Assembly (NCBI RefSeq): GCF_012276985.1
Contig: NZ_JAAXMM010000005.1
Coordinates: 62,001 to 126,000, forward strand
Reading direction: 5' to 3'
Origin: Agrobacterium sp. a22-2
GTDB taxonomy: Bacteria > Pseudomonadota > Alphaproteobacteria > Rhizobiales > Rhizobiaceae
DNA length: 64,000 nucleotides
Position numbers and translations under genes: made by a program. Below are positions 19,283 to 28,776 of the stretch, one piece after another. Within the stretch, counting starts at the first letter, position 1. Each line of letters opens with the position of its first letter. The notes below the pieces were generated by a model. It saw nothing but the letters and a program-made list of their open reading frames with translations. It was not told where the DNA came from and made no database searches.

Positions 19283-21976
19283 TCAGGCGTCGAGCATTTC
19301 GCGGACGGCGACGGCCAGTTGCTTCAGCGAGAAGGGTTTTGGCAGAAAGCCGAACTTGGCGTCGGCCGGCAGGTTGCGGGCAAAGGCGTCTTCCGCGTAA
19401 CCCGATACGAAGATGAATTTCATATCCGGGTAGTCCTTGCGCAATTCGCGCAGCAGCGATGGCCCGTCCATTTCCGGCATCACCACATCGGACACGACGA
19501 TATCCACCGCGCCGTTCAGCTCCGCCATGATCTCAAGCGCCTCGACGCCGGATCCCGCCTCGTGAACGGTATAGCCGCGGGTCTCCAGCATGCGCTTGCC
19601 GCCGCGACGAACCGCCTCCTCGTCCTCGACCAGCAGGACGACCGCGGATTTGCCGGTCAGATCAGCCGGTTCCTTTTCCGAACCGCTGTTGGACGAGGCG
19701 GCCACCGCCGGTGTTGCCTGCGCCTCTGTCGTCGGGTCGAGCGGACCCAGCCGGTCATCCGGCACCGCTTCCATCACATGGCGCGGCAGGAAGACTCGGA
19801 AAATCGTGCCCTTGCCGACTTCGGAATCGGTGAAGATATAGCCGCCGGACTGCTTGATGATGCCATAGACCATGGCCAGCCCCAGCCCGGTGCCCTTGCC
19901 GACATCCTTGGTGGTGAAGAAGGGCTCGAAGATCTTGTCGAGAATTTCCGGCGCGATGCCGGTGCCGGTATCGGCGACCTCGACCAGCACGAATTCCTCG
20001 TCCGGCAGCAGGCGGTAGTTGAAGGCGGCGGCCTGCAGCGGGCTGATATTGCGGGTACTGAGCGTAATGGTGCCGCCGTCCGGCATGGCGTCGCGGGCAT
20101 TGACGCAGAGATTGATCAGCACCTGCTCGAACTGCGACAGGTCGGCCTTGACCGGCCAGAGATCCCGTCCGTAGTCGACCTTCAGCTTGACATTGGTGCC
20201 GGAGATCAGCCGATCGACCAGCATGCGCAGGTCGCCGATCACGTCGGTCAGATTGAGCACGGTCGGCCGCATGGTCTGCTTGCGCGAAAAGGCCAGCAAT
20301 TGCCGCACCAGCACGGCAGCGCGGTTGGCATTGCGCTTGATTTCCATGAGGTCCGCGAAACTGGCGTCGGCCGGGCGGGCCTGCAGCAGCAGATGATCGG
20401 ACGACAGCAGGATGGCCGTCAGCACATTGTTGAAGTCGTGGGCGATGCCACCCGCCAGCGTGCCGACGGCATTCATCTTCTGGGTCTGGGCCATCTGGGT
20501 TTCCAGGGCCTTCTGGTCGGTGACATCGACGGCATAGACGATGGCCGCCTCTTCGGGCGCCTCGTCGCTCTGGTCGATCACCGCATTGACGTAGAAGCGG
20601 AAATACCTGAGGTCGTTGGTCGGATGGCGGGAATCGATCGGCGCGATATCGACCTGCCGGTCCCTGGCAGAGGCCAGCGCCTGGGCAAAGCGCTCGCGGT
20701 CGCTTTCGTGGAAGATCACCTCCAGCCGGGCGCGGCGTTCCACATCGTCACGCGAGACGATGTCGGAGAACAGTTTCAGGAACGGCGCATTGGTCCTCAG
20801 AATCCGGCCTTCGCCGTCCACCGAGGCGATGGCCATCGGCGTATTGTTGAAGAACCGCGTGAAGCGCATCGAGGCGACGGAATCGGTGCGGTCGCCGGCG
20901 CCACCCTCCTGCCGCGCCAGCACGATCGTGCGGCTTTCGCCCGGCGCCCCGTCGCGGGCCGAGCGCACCCGGTGCACCAGCCTTGCCGGAAAGCTGCGAC
21001 CGTCGACGCGGCGCAGGTCGAGATCGAGCGTTTCGGTCTTCGACAGTCCGGGTTCGGCCTGCACCGACTGGATCAGCGCCATGCCCTCGCCGGCCACCAG
21101 ATCGGCGACATAGATCGAGCCCGGCGAAAACTGCGTGAGGTCGATGCCCAGCCATTCGGCAAGCGTAGCATTCAGATAGAAGATTTCGCCCTTGCGCCCG
21201 GCGGAAAAGAAGCCGGCCGGCGCGTGATCGAGATAATCGATGGCGTTCTGCAATTCCTTGAAGAAGCGTTCCTGGTCGTCGCGCTCCGAGGTGATATCGG
21301 CAATCTGCCAGATATGCAGCGTGCGATGGGCGGCGTCGCCGTCCAGGAGCCGTGCCTTGAGACGATACCAGTGTGCGCCGGAGCCGTTGTCGGAAAACAG
21401 GCCGAGCGGTTTCAGCAACCGGAACTCTTCAGAGCCTTCCTTGCCCTCGCGCAGGCTGTTGGTCAGCCGGTAGAGCGCCTCGCCGGCCTCGCGGTGGCGC
21501 GACAGCAGGGCCTCCAGCGTCTGCACCTCGGTCGCCTTGCGGGCACCCGTCATACGGCCGTAGGCGGCATTGGCGTAGATGATGCGGCCCTTGTCATCGG
21601 CAATCAGTGCGCCTTCGGGCAGGGTGTCGAGGAAATTGCGGCCGAGCCCGTCCGACTGGGTCTGCGGCATGACCTCGATGAAGCCGATGATGGCCGAGAC
21701 GAGAAAGAAGATGCCGACCATGGCGAGAATACCGAGGACGCCCAGCACCACTTCGTTTTCGAGCGAATCCTTGAAGATCACGAAAGAGGTGGCGGCAGCA
21801 AGAAGAACGGCAGCCAGCACTATGATGCGCATCGCCGCGCCGGAACGGGCCCGGCGATCCACCAGTGGCCCTGCACTCTCGTCGGCCTGCCGCTTTGTCG
21901 TCATACGCCCCTCGCTGGTGGCCCGATACGCACCCTCGATCCGAATGGTCGGAATAAAGGGAATCGGCCTTGTCAT
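19283..21976 (-). CDS. cckA: Cell-cycle hybrid histidine kinase CckA
   Basis: An 897-residue membrane kinase. Two transmembrane helices (about residues 50-110) are followed by PAS-type domains (about 130-480; [20 protein letters not shown] starts the first), a dimerisation/phosphoacceptor helix with His513 in GGIAHDFNN, an ATPase domain ([33 protein letters not shown]) and a C-terminal receiver with phosphoacceptor Asp830 in [12 protein letters not shown]. This is the CckA architecture: with ChpT it controls CtrA phosphorylation and CpdR. I chose the ATG at 21976 because AAGGGTATT precedes it. The gene converges with psuG and is divergent from the FliO-like gene. Confidence 0.93.
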   Translation of the reverse strand: MTRPIPFIPTIRIEGAYRATSEGRMTTKRQADESAGPLVDRRARSGAAMRIIVLAAVLLAAATSFVIFKDSLENEVVLGVLGILAMVGIFFLVSAIIGFIEVMPQTQSDGLGRNFLDTLPEGALIADDKGRIIYANAAYGRMTGARKATEVQTLEALLSRHREAGEALYRLTNSLREGKEGSEEFRLLKPLGLFSDNGSGAHWYRLKARLLDGDAAHRTLHIWQIADITSERDDQERFFKELQNAIDYLDHAPAGFFSAGRKGEIFYLNATLAEWLGIDLTQFSPGSIYVADLVAGEGMALIQSVQAEPGLSKTETLDLDLRRVDGRSFPARLVHRVRSARDGAPGESRTIVLARQEGGAGDRTDSVASMRFTRFFNNTPMAIASVDGEGRILRTNAPFLKLFSDIVSRDDVERRARLEVIFHESDRERFAQALASARDRQVDIAPIDSRHPTNDLRYFRFYVNAVIDQSDEAPEEAAIVYAVDVTDQKALETQMAQTQKMNAVGTLAGGIAHDFNNVLTAILLSSDHLLLQARPADASFADLMEIKRNANRAAVLVRQLLAFSRKQTMRPTVLNLTDVIGDLRMLVDRLISGTNVKLKVDYGRDLWPVKADLSQFEQVLINLCVNARDAMPDGGTITLSTRNISPLQAAAFNYRLLPDEEFVLVEVADTGTGIAPEILDKIFEPFFTTKDVGKGTGLGLAMVYGIIKQSGGYIFTDSEVGKGTIFRVFLPRHVMEAVPDDRLGPLDPTTEAQATPAVAASSNSGSEKEPADLTGKSAVVLLVEDEEAVRRGGKRMLETRGYTVHEAGSGVEALEIMAELNGAVDIVVSDVVMPEMDGPSLLRELRKDYPDMKFIFVSGYAEDAFARNLPADAKFGFLPKPFSLKQLAVAVREMLDA

Positions 21977-22208
21977 AATACCCTTAGCAATTTGCAACTG
22001 GCGCAAAAAGCTCCGGCAGGACACAAACAGACCGTCAATACACAGACAATACAAGGGCAACCCCATAGGATCGCCGCATTTGGCGTGAATCCTTGAACAG
22101 GCCTCGCCCGCGCCGCATGCAATGATCGCTGGACAACGATCGGCTTGCCTTGCTTGAGCGACAAAAAAGTCGTTCTTGTAGATAAACGTGAGAAAGGAGC
22201 CCGCGCCA

Positions 22209-23540
22209 ATGCTGGACGAACTGATGACCGCTTACGGCAATCGTTTTATCGTTGCCGCCGTCGGCGTTTGCCTGGCACTCGTCGTTCTGGTCGTCGTCTT
22301 GTGGCTGATGCGCAACCGTGCCTCGTCTCCTTTCGTGCGCGGCGGCCGCAACCGGCAACCGCGCCTGCAGGTGCTGGATGCCGCGGCGGTCGATACCCGC
22401 CGCCGTTTGGTGCTGATCCGGCGCGACAATATCGAACATCTGATCATGATCGGCGGGCCGACCGATATCGTCATCGAAAGCGGCATCGGCGAACCGAAAG
22501 CCTATCTCGCCGGCGAGTTGTCGCAACCCCTTGCCGTGCCTGCGCCGACAACACCTAATATGCTCGACCAGCGGATGCCGTCTCCCCTGCCGGAAGCAAA
22601 GCTGCAGCCCGCGGAACAGGCGCCGGCTGCGAGACTGCCGGCGGCGCCCGCCCCCGTTCAGCCTCCGGTCCAGAAACCGGCCGGCGACAGCGTCCGGGCC
22701 GCAGAACGCCCGACGACCCCGGCCCAGGCAGCGCCAAGCCGTCCCGCGACACCGCCTGCCGAGCCGCCCAGACCGGTTGCGCCGCGCCCTGTCGCGACGA
22801 CCCCAACGGCAACGACGGCGGCAGCCGCACCAGCACAGACGGCAAGCGCCGCGGCGCCGGTTCAGGCCGTGGCCGCGCCGCAGATCCCGACTGCACCTGC
22901 AGCGCCTGCGGCCGTGCAGGTGCCGGCATCCCAGCCGGTTGCCGAAGAGCCGATTTTCGTCGAGCCACCGGCAAAAATCGTAGTCGAGCCGCCGGCCAGG
23001 GCTGTGCCAGCCGCTGCGACCCTCGCCCAACCCGATGTGGTGCCTGCGCCTGCGTCACCGCCGCCGCCAGCTCCGGAACCCTTCCCCGCCTCCCGCTTCA
23101 TCTCACCCGCCGCACGTACCGAGCCGCAGATGGAACGGCAGGACACCGGTGCCGACCTGCCGATCGGCGATGCCGCGGATATTCTCGATGCGGCCCGCAG
23201 TCGGGTGCTGCAGCCGCAGGCCGAACCCTTTCCTGCCTCGCGTTTCACGCAGCAATCAGCCCGCCTCGAGCCGGAGATCGCCCCGACCATCACGCCTGCA
23301 CCGGTGCGCACGCCTGAGTTCAGTGAATTTGAACGGGTGCTGGAAGAGGAAATGGCATCCCATATGGCGGCCGATCCGCGTCTGGCAAAAAGCCTGACGG
23401 GTCTCGGGCCGGTGCCGGTGAATGCACCTGCCGACAGCAAGCCGGCGCCGGCCACGGCCGCTGGTACTGGCGAAGAGCAGAATATTCAAAAGGAAATCGC
23501 CCGGATTTTTGGCGAGATGTCGGCAAGCCGCAATAGCTGA
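22209..23540 (+). CDS. FliO/MopB-type membrane protein with long disordered tail
   Basis: A 443-residue protein. One transmembrane helix (about residues 12-38) leads into a short FliO-like domain (about 50-95: LQVLDAAAVDTRRRLVLIRRDNIEHLIMIGG). The rest, about residues 110-400, is Ala/Pro-rich and probably disordered, with EPFPASRF occurring twice, at 290 and 339. The end (about 390-443) has two possible amphipathic helices. FliO helps assemble the flagellar export gate, but this gene lies beside cckA and dksA, not in a flagellar cluster, so its role could differ. The ATG at 22209 has AAAGGAG upstream; a GTG at 22188 is less likely. Confidence 0.7.
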   Translation: MLDELMTAYGNRFIVAAVGVCLALVVLVVVLWLMRNRASSPFVRGGRNRQPRLQVLDAAAVDTRRRLVLIRRDNIEHLIMIGGPTDIVIESGIGEPKAYLAGELSQPLAVPAPTTPNMLDQRMPSPLPEAKLQPAEQAPAARLPAAPAPVQPPVQKPAGDSVRAAERPTTPAQAAPSRPATPPAEPPRPVAPRPVATTPTATTAAAAPAQTASAAAPVQAVAAPQIPTAPAAPAAVQVPASQPVAEEPIFVEPPAKIVVEPPARAVPAAATLAQPDVVPAPASPPPPAPEPFPASRFISPAARTEPQMERQDTGADLPIGDAADILDAARSRVLQPQAEPFPASRFTQQSARLEPEIAPTITPAPVRTPEFSEFERVLEEEMASHMAADPRLAKSLTGLGPVPVNAPADSKPAPATAAGTGEEQNIQKEIARIFGEMSASRNS

Positions 23541-23679
23541 CGGGGGCTTTGCGGTGGACTGCAATCGCTCGCGCGATCCTTGCGTGGGCGAGATCGGTTC
23601 GCTGCAAGGCCGCATCAACCGGCCGCCTTCCCCACAGACACTCCGCAGGGAAAAGCGCCGGTCTCAGGCCGGATAAGGC

Positions 23680-24099
23680 TTATTCGTCGCGATAGACTTT
23701 TTCGCGACGCTCGTGGCGTTCCTGAGCCTCGATCGACAAGGTGGCGATCGGACGGGCGTCCAGGCGCTTCAATCCGATCGGCTCGCCGGTCTCTTCACAG
23801 AAACCGTAGGTTCCGTCATCGAGACGCTGAAGAGCGGAATCGATCTTGGAAATCAGCTTGCGCTGGCGGTCGCGAGCACGCAGCTCGATCGCCCGATCGG
23901 TTTCCGAGGATGCCCGGTCGGCAAGGTCTGGATGGTTGGCGCTTTCCTCGGCAAGATGGCCGAGCGTTTCCCTCGCCTCCCGCAGGATGTCGTTCTTCCA
24001 TGCGATCAGTTTTGCGCGGAAATATGCCTTCTGGTTGGCATTCATGAACTCATCGTCTTCCGAGAGCACATAGTTGCTAAGATTGATCTTCTCACTCAA
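23680..24099 (-). CDS. dksA: RNA polymerase-binding factor DksA, single-cysteine form
   Basis: A 139-residue DksA homolog, which enters the RNA polymerase secondary channel and acts with ppGpp. The start is a TTG at 24099, chosen because CAGGAGAATCGCG lies directly upstream and MSEKINLSNYVLSEDDEFM is the usual rhizobial N-terminus. The coiled-coil tip is intact (HPDLADRAS, Asp58, Asp61, Ala63). The C-terminal zinc-finger region keeps only one cysteine, Cys101 in YGFCEETGEPI, out of the four of E. coli DksA, as in other alphaproteobacterial members. A CtrA-like box lies about 80 bases upstream. Confidence 0.9.
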   Translation of the reverse strand: MSEKINLSNYVLSEDDEFMNANQKAYFRAKLIAWKNDILREARETLGHLAEESANHPDLADRASSETDRAIELRARDRQRKLISKIDSALQRLDDGTYGFCEETGEPIGLKRLDARPIATLSIEAQERHERREKVYRDE

Positions 24100-24177
24100 C
24101 GCGATTCTCCTGAAGAACATCTCAATTGGCGGGTGTATATCCTTTCAAAACGTCGCATTCAAGCCTTATGACCACTG

Positions 24178-24192
24178 TTAAGGCATTTTTAA
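24178..24192 (-). promoter_or_regulatory. CtrA-like box upstream of dksA
   Basis: On the minus strand TTAA-AAATGCC-TTAAC matches the CtrA consensus TTAA-N7-TTAAC exactly (the full match uses bases 24177-24192). It lies about 80 bases before the dksA start and 150 bases before the divergent phosphatase gene. Confidence 0.45.
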
Positions 24193-24344
24193 ATCTGTCA
24201 TAAAAATCGGCTAAACGACTAATTTTTCATCATATTTCCATTTCGCGCTGCCAACCCCAGGCATTCTGCCGTCGCGGATGCCACCAGGCCAGGGCTTGAG
24301 GGCCAGCTTTCGGTTGACGGACCTCCCGGACAAAAGCTAGTGCA

Positions 24345-24890
24345 ATGACAGCAAGCTCTGCAGCGGAACCTGAACGAATGCACCTCGTATCGCCGCCCCC
24401 TTATCGGATCTATCTCCTGCGGCACGCCAAGTCCGACTGGGCAAAGCCCGGCGAACGGGATTTCGACCGCGCGCTCAGCAATAGCGGCTTTGCCGAGGCG
24501 GAAACGGTTGCCGTGACGGCGGCCGCCAAGGCCTACAAGCCCGATCTGGTGATCAGCTCGACAGCGCTGCGCTGCCGACAGACGGCCGACGCCATAAAGC
24601 GCAATATGCCGGGATCCGTGCCGTTCCGGTTCCTCGACGAACTCTACAACGCTCCGGCCGACACCTATTTCGACGTGTTGTCCGGGCTGGGTGACGTGCA
24701 GTCGGTCATGTTGATCGGTCACAATCCGGCGATGGAAGAGGTGCTGGAAACGCTGGTCGGCACTGCCGCCCTGCAGGCGGCAATCCCCGATGGCTATCCG
24801 ACAGCGGGGCTTGCGGTCCTCGACCACGCGCCCGACAGTCCGGCAGAATCCGCAAAACCCTGGCAGCTCACCGATTTCCTGATCCACTGA
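24345..24890 (+). CDS. SixA-like histidine phosphatase
   Basis: A 181-residue member of the histidine phosphatase superfamily. The catalytic RHG-type motif appears as LLRHAKSDW, where His is the phospho-acceptor; ISSTALRCRQTAD and VMLIGHNPAMEE supply the other catalytic residues. The short length and HAKS signature fit the SixA branch, whose E. coli member dephosphorylates phosphohistidine on PTS-related proteins. The start at 24345 lacks a strong ribosome-binding site; an ATG at 24378 is possible. It lies 127 bases upstream of ycjX, in the same direction. Confidence 0.85.
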   Translation: MTASSAAEPERMHLVSPPPYRIYLLRHAKSDWAKPGERDFDRALSNSGFAEAETVAVTAAAKAYKPDLVISSTALRCRQTADAIKRNMPGSVPFRFLDELYNAPADTYFDVLSGLGDVQSVMLIGHNPAMEEVLETLVGTAALQAAIPDGYPTAGLAVLDHAPDSPAESAKPWQLTDFLIH

Positions 24891-25017
24891 CGGTCTCCAG
24901 GCCTCCACCCGCGGCCGTACGATCGGAACGCCTCGCCCGGCAAAGGCCGCCGGCGCTCCTTTCATTTGGCCAGCCCATTGCCTATATCCGGGGCAACCAC
25001 CATTCGGGAATGTCGAT

Positions 25018-26493
25018 GTGCCACCATCCCTAACCAGTTTTGCCGATGAAGCGCTGATCGCCCTGGACAACCTGTCCGATCGAGCGGCCAACCTGGTCAA
25101 TCCGTCGATCCGGCTTGGCGTGACGGGCCTGTCGCGCTCCGGCAAGACCGTGTTCATATCCTCACTGGTGCACAACCTGTTGCATGGCGGAAGGCTGCCG
25201 CTGTTCGAGCCTCTGCAGTCCGGCCGTATTTCATCGGTGCGGCTCGAGCAGCAGCCGGACGACGCCGTGCCGCGCTTCCAGTACGAGGATCACATCCGCG
25301 CCCTGGTCAAGGATCGTGTCTGGCCGGATTCGACCCGCGCCATCTCGGAACTGCGGCTGATCATCGATTATCAAAGCGCCAGCGGCTGGAACCGCATGTT
25401 CTCGTCCGGCCGGCTGGCGATCGACATCGTCGACTATCCCGGCGAATGGCTGCTCGACCTGCCGCTTTTGGGGCAGGACTTTTCGACCTTCAGCGACAAT
25501 ACCCTGTCGCTGGCGCAAACAGGCGTGCGCGCCGAACTGGCGCGCGCCTGGCTGGCGCTGAATGCCACCGTGGATCCCGACGGCCCGGCTGATGAAATGG
25601 TGGCGCGCCAACTGGCAACGGCTTTTGCCGCCTATCTCAAAGCCTGCAAATCGGATGAGCGATCGCTGTCGACGCTGCCGCCCGGCCGCTTCCTGATGCC
25701 CGGCGACCTCGACGGCTCGCCGGCCCTGACCTTTGCGCCGCTGGCCCCCGATCCGCAGAAACGGCCGCAGAAGGGCACGCTCAGGGCGATGATGGAGCGC
25801 CGCTACGAGGCCTATAAGACGGTGGTGGTCAAGCCGTTCTTCCGCGAGCATTTCGCGCGGCTCGACCGGCAGATCGTGCTGGTCGACGCGCTGCAGGCGA
25901 TCAACCGCGGCCCGGAGGCCGTGCAGGATCTGGAAAGGGCGCTGGCCGATGTCCTGGCCTGCTTCCGGCCTGGCAGCAACAGTCTGCTGATGAGCCTGAT
26001 CGGCCGGCGCATCGACCGGGTGCTGGTGGCTGCCACCAAGGCCGACCACCTGCATCATGAAAGCCATGACCGGCTGGAGGCCATCACCCGGCGTCTGGTC
26101 GACCGTGCCATCCAGACGATCGGCATGACGGGCGCCGGCATCGATGTCATGGCGCTGGCCTCGGTGCGCGCCACCCGCGAGGCCAATGTCAAGCAGGACG
26201 GCCACACCCTGCCGGTCATCGTCGGCACGCCGATGGAGGGAGAGACGATCGGCCAGGACCGCTTCGACGGCAAGCGCAAGACGGCGGTCTTTCCGGGCGA
26301 TCTTCCGGAGGATCCGCAGGCGCTGTTCCGTTCGCTCGACGATCCGGATCGCCATGTCGACCTGCCCGATCTCAACATCGTGCGGTTCCGTCCGCCCCAG
26401 CTCGAAGAGACCGGTGGCGGCATTACGCTGTCGGTGCCACATATACGCCTCGACCGCGCCCTGCAGTTCCTGTTCGGAGATCGCCTGGCATGA
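25018..26493 (+). CDS. YcjX-family (DUF463) P-loop protein
   Basis: A 491-residue protein of the YcjX/DUF463 family: a GTPase-like fold with Walker A GLSRSGKTVF near residue 38, the IDIVDYPGEWLLDLPLL switch II-like block, and VLVAATKADHLHHESHDRL as the TKAD specificity motif. The start is a GTG at 25018. In many proteobacteria ycjX is followed by ycjF, as here, and the pair is induced by envelope or heat stress, which suggests a shared membrane-associated role; the biochemistry is not settled. It overlaps the next gene by four bases (ATGA). Confidence 0.87.
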   Translation: MPPSLTSFADEALIALDNLSDRAANLVNPSIRLGVTGLSRSGKTVFISSLVHNLLHGGRLPLFEPLQSGRISSVRLEQQPDDAVPRFQYEDHIRALVKDRVWPDSTRAISELRLIIDYQSASGWNRMFSSGRLAIDIVDYPGEWLLDLPLLGQDFSTFSDNTLSLAQTGVRAELARAWLALNATVDPDGPADEMVARQLATAFAAYLKACKSDERSLSTLPPGRFLMPGDLDGSPALTFAPLAPDPQKRPQKGTLRAMMERRYEAYKTVVVKPFFREHFARLDRQIVLVDALQAINRGPEAVQDLERALADVLACFRPGSNSLLMSLIGRRIDRVLVAATKADHLHHESHDRLEAITRRLVDRAIQTIGMTGAGIDVMALASVRATREANVKQDGHTLPVIVGTPMEGETIGQDRFDGKRKTAVFPGDLPEDPQALFRSLDDPDRHVDLPDLNIVRFRPPQLEETGGGITLSVPHIRLDRALQFLFGDRLA

Positions 26494-27569
26494 GCAAGCC
26501 TCCCTCCACCGTGCCGCCAAGCGGTCGCCGTCCTGCCTCTTTTTCGGTCGAGCCGGAAGAAAGACCTCGTCAGGCTGCCGCCCATGCCCGCACACCGCGC
26601 AGCTTCGACGACCATATCGACATCATCCCGGACGAATCCGACCCCTTTCTGTCCGCAGACGTGGAAGGGCTGGACATTCCGGTTGCCGCACCGCGCCGGA
26701 AACGGTTTTCCTTCATCAAGCTGGCCCTCGGTGCTTTTTCCATTCTGATTTCGCTGGCGCTCAGTCTCTGGGTCGATGCCCTGATCCGCGATCTTTTCGC
26801 GCGCTCGGACTGGCTTGGCTATGGTGCCATCGCGGTCCTCGCGGTCGGCCTGCTGGCGCTTGCCATTGCCATCGGCCGCGAACTGGCCGGTCTCTACCGC
26901 CTGGAAGCGGTCCAGACCATCAAGGATCATGCCGTGAAGGCGGCGAGCGGCAATCGCATGGCCGAAGCGCGAACCGTCGTCAAAGGGCTGGAAAGGCTGG
27001 TTGCCAGCCGCCCCGAAACGGCCAAAGGGCGCGCCACGCTGAAGGCCGCCGAAGACGACATCATCGACGCTCCCCATCTGATCGACCTGGCCGAGCGAGA
27101 ACTGCTGAAGCCGCTCGACATCCAGGCCCGCGCGCTGATCCTCAACGCCTCGAAGCGGGTTTCGGTCGTCACGGCCGTCAGCCCGCGCGCCGTGGTGGAT
27201 CTTGCCTATGTGCTGTTCGAAGTGGTCCGGCTGGTGCGGGCGATGGCCGAGCTCTATGGCGGTCGACCTGGGTCCTTCGGCATGCTGCGGCTCTTGAGGG
27301 ACGTCGTGGCGCATCTGGCCGTCACCGGTTCGATCGCGGTCGGCGATGGCCTGGCGCAGCAGATCCTCGGGCATGGTCTCGCATCGCGCCTTTCAGCCCG
27401 GCTCGGCGAAGGCGTGATCAACGGACTGATGACGGCACGGATCGGCATCGCCGCCATGGATCTTTGCCGCCCCCTGCCCTTCAAGGCCTTGAAAAGGCCC
27501 GGGATTGGCGATTTTATCGGTGATCTGACGCCCAACCTTACTGGCAGCTCCAAGCCATCAAAAAGCTAG
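26490..27569 (+). CDS. YcjF-like membrane protein (DUF697, UPF0283/TIGR01620)
   Basis: A 359-residue membrane protein. After a hydrophilic N-terminus of about 70 residues there are two hydrophobic helices (about 72-95 and 108-130, around LALGAFSILISLALSLWV and AIAVLAVGLLALAIAIG), then a soluble helical DUF697 region with ASKRVSVVTAVSPRAVVDLAYVLFE and GLMTARIGIAAMDLCRPLPF. This is the partner normally encoded after ycjX. It starts inside the ycjX stop, so translation is coupled. Function unknown; envelope stress is a reasonable guess from the family. Confidence 0.85.
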   Translation: MSKPPSTVPPSGRRPASFSVEPEERPRQAAAHARTPRSFDDHIDIIPDESDPFLSADVEGLDIPVAAPRRKRFSFIKLALGAFSILISLALSLWVDALIRDLFARSDWLGYGAIAVLAVGLLALAIAIGRELAGLYRLEAVQTIKDHAVKAASGNRMAEARTVVKGLERLVASRPETAKGRATLKAAEDDIIDAPHLIDLAERELLKPLDIQARALILNASKRVSVVTAVSPRAVVDLAYVLFEVVRLVRAMAELYGGRPGSFGMLRLLRDVVAHLAVTGSIAVGDGLAQQILGHGLASRLSARLGEGVINGLMTARIGIAAMDLCRPLPFKALKRPGIGDFIGDLTPNLTGSSKPSKS

Positions 27570-27608
27570 GCCAACCTCGTCACACCTCTTGCCGGCTACG
27601 GCTTTCGT

Positions 27609-27635
27609 GGTTAACAGCAATGAAGCATTAACCAT
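27609..27635 (+). promoter_or_regulatory. CtrA half-site palindrome upstream of the 27688 gene
   Basis: GGTTAA and TTAACC form an inverted repeat with a 13-base spacer, and the right half extends to TTAACCAT, the 8-base CtrA motif reported in alphaproteobacteria. It lies 53-79 bases before the start of the secreted-protein gene. Spacing differs from the standard N7 site. Confidence 0.35.
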
Positions 27636-27687
27636 TTTCACCCTATATTGCGCCATGTATTTCAGTCGCCCGCGTCAAGGAAAGCCG

Positions 27688-28236
27688 ATGTCGTATCGCT
27701 TGTTTCCGCTCTTCGGCACTCTTGCCATCGTTTCCACCATCCTCGCCCCGGCCTCCGTCGCCGATGCGTCGTCGCGCGATCGGCAATTCTTCGAATCGGT
27801 CGGCGGCCTGTGGAGCGGACCAGGCGAAATCGTCGCCGGCAAATACAAGGGCACGAAATTTACCTGCAACCTGACGGGCGAGCCGGCTGTCGGCAAATCG
27901 ACCGGCATCAAGCTGGACGGCACCTGCCGCGTCGGCATGTTCTCGCAACCGATGACCGCAGTGATCTCGCAGAACGGCAACAGCTATAGCGGCCAGTTCC
28001 TCGATGGCGCCGCCGGCAAGGGTCTTGACATCGTTTCGGGTTCGGTCACCGGCGACAAGGTCGTGATGGGCATCAACCGCGCCAAGCTGAACGGTGCGAT
28101 GGTGGCACGGCTTGCCGACGAATCTGCCATGCACATCACCATTTCCGTGAAGGTCGAAGACCGCATGATCCCGGTGATCGGCCTGAAGCTCAACCGCAAG
28201 GTCGACCCGATCGCCGTCGGCTCCATTTCGAAGTGA
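27688..28236 (+). CDS. Secreted protein of unknown function
   Basis: A 182-residue protein with a signal peptide (MSYRLFPLFGTLAIVSTILA, cleavage near ADA-SS). The mature part starts with RDRQFFESVGGLWSGPGEI and continues as a run of short strands with Gly/Asn turns and two cysteines (TCNL, TCRVG), suggesting a beta-barrel or beta-sandwich fold stabilised by a disulfide. I recognise no named domain. The ATG at 27688 has AAGGAAAGCC upstream; an ATG at 27655 would give a longer, poorer signal peptide. Expression may depend on the CtrA-like motif upstream. Confidence 0.75.
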   Translation: MSYRLFPLFGTLAIVSTILAPASVADASSRDRQFFESVGGLWSGPGEIVAGKYKGTKFTCNLTGEPAVGKSTGIKLDGTCRVGMFSQPMTAVISQNGNSYSGQFLDGAAGKGLDIVSGSVTGDKVVMGINRAKLNGAMVARLADESAMHITISVKVEDRMIPVIGLKLNRKVDPIAVGSISK

Positions 28237-28262
28237 TTTTTTTGCTTACGGCCGGCACCCGA

Positions 28263-28685
28263 TCACATTCCTACTCGGCGCTCCAACTCGTCAACACGCT
28301 CCGACAGTTCACGAGACGAGATGCTGTTCTGCAGGCCGCTCTGGATTGCCGTTAGAATGTCATTGTACTGGCTACGGGCCTCGATCCGCAATTCCCTGAT
28401 GTGATGGGAGTTGCCATCAACGGCGTTCTCGATCTCGTCAATTCGATGAAGAACGGCCTGGAGCCGCTGGTTCGCTTCGGCTCGAAACTGACCTAACTCG
28501 GTTTTCACGTCGAGTAGGTCACTTCTCAACTGATTGTTCTGCCTCGATAGCTTTGTGAACTCAGCCTCAAAGCGCCCCATAGACTCAAGATTGCCAGAAA
28601 TACGTTCATTGAGCGTTTTCATCCCGTCAATGACGAATGAAAGCTGGGTCATCAGACGTTTCTGAAACTCGGCATCCTCGGACAT
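28263..28685 (-). CDS. Orphan coiled-coil protein
   Basis: A 140-residue, wholly hydrophilic protein with heptad-like Leu/Ile spacing from about residue 8 to the end (LNERISGNLESMGRFEAEF, LRSDLLDVKTELGQFRAEA, SRELSERVDELERRVGM). No signal peptide or membrane helix. Codon use looks more AT-rich at third positions than in neighbouring genes, which could mean recent acquisition. It follows folK on the same strand, 91 bases away, but need not belong to the folate operon. No family recognised; structural or adaptor roles are possible. Confidence 0.6.
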   Translation of the reverse strand: MSEDAEFQKRLMTQLSFVIDGMKTLNERISGNLESMGRFEAEFTKLSRQNNQLRSDLLDVKTELGQFRAEANQRLQAVLHRIDEIENAVDGNSHHIRELRIEARSQYNDILTAIQSGLQNSISSRELSERVDELERRVGM

Positions 28686-28776
28686 CGTTCACTTTCTGCT
28701 TCGATTGCCTGAAATATATGGCTTTCCTGGAAAAGACACAACCGGGTGTACCCGGAGCCAAGTCGTGGTCTCAACT

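Noticed and set aside
19235..22096. Long plus-strand ORF (about 950 residues) opposite cckA
   Set aside because: His/Arg/Gly-rich shadow of the cckA codons with no domain; cckA on the other strand is unmistakable.
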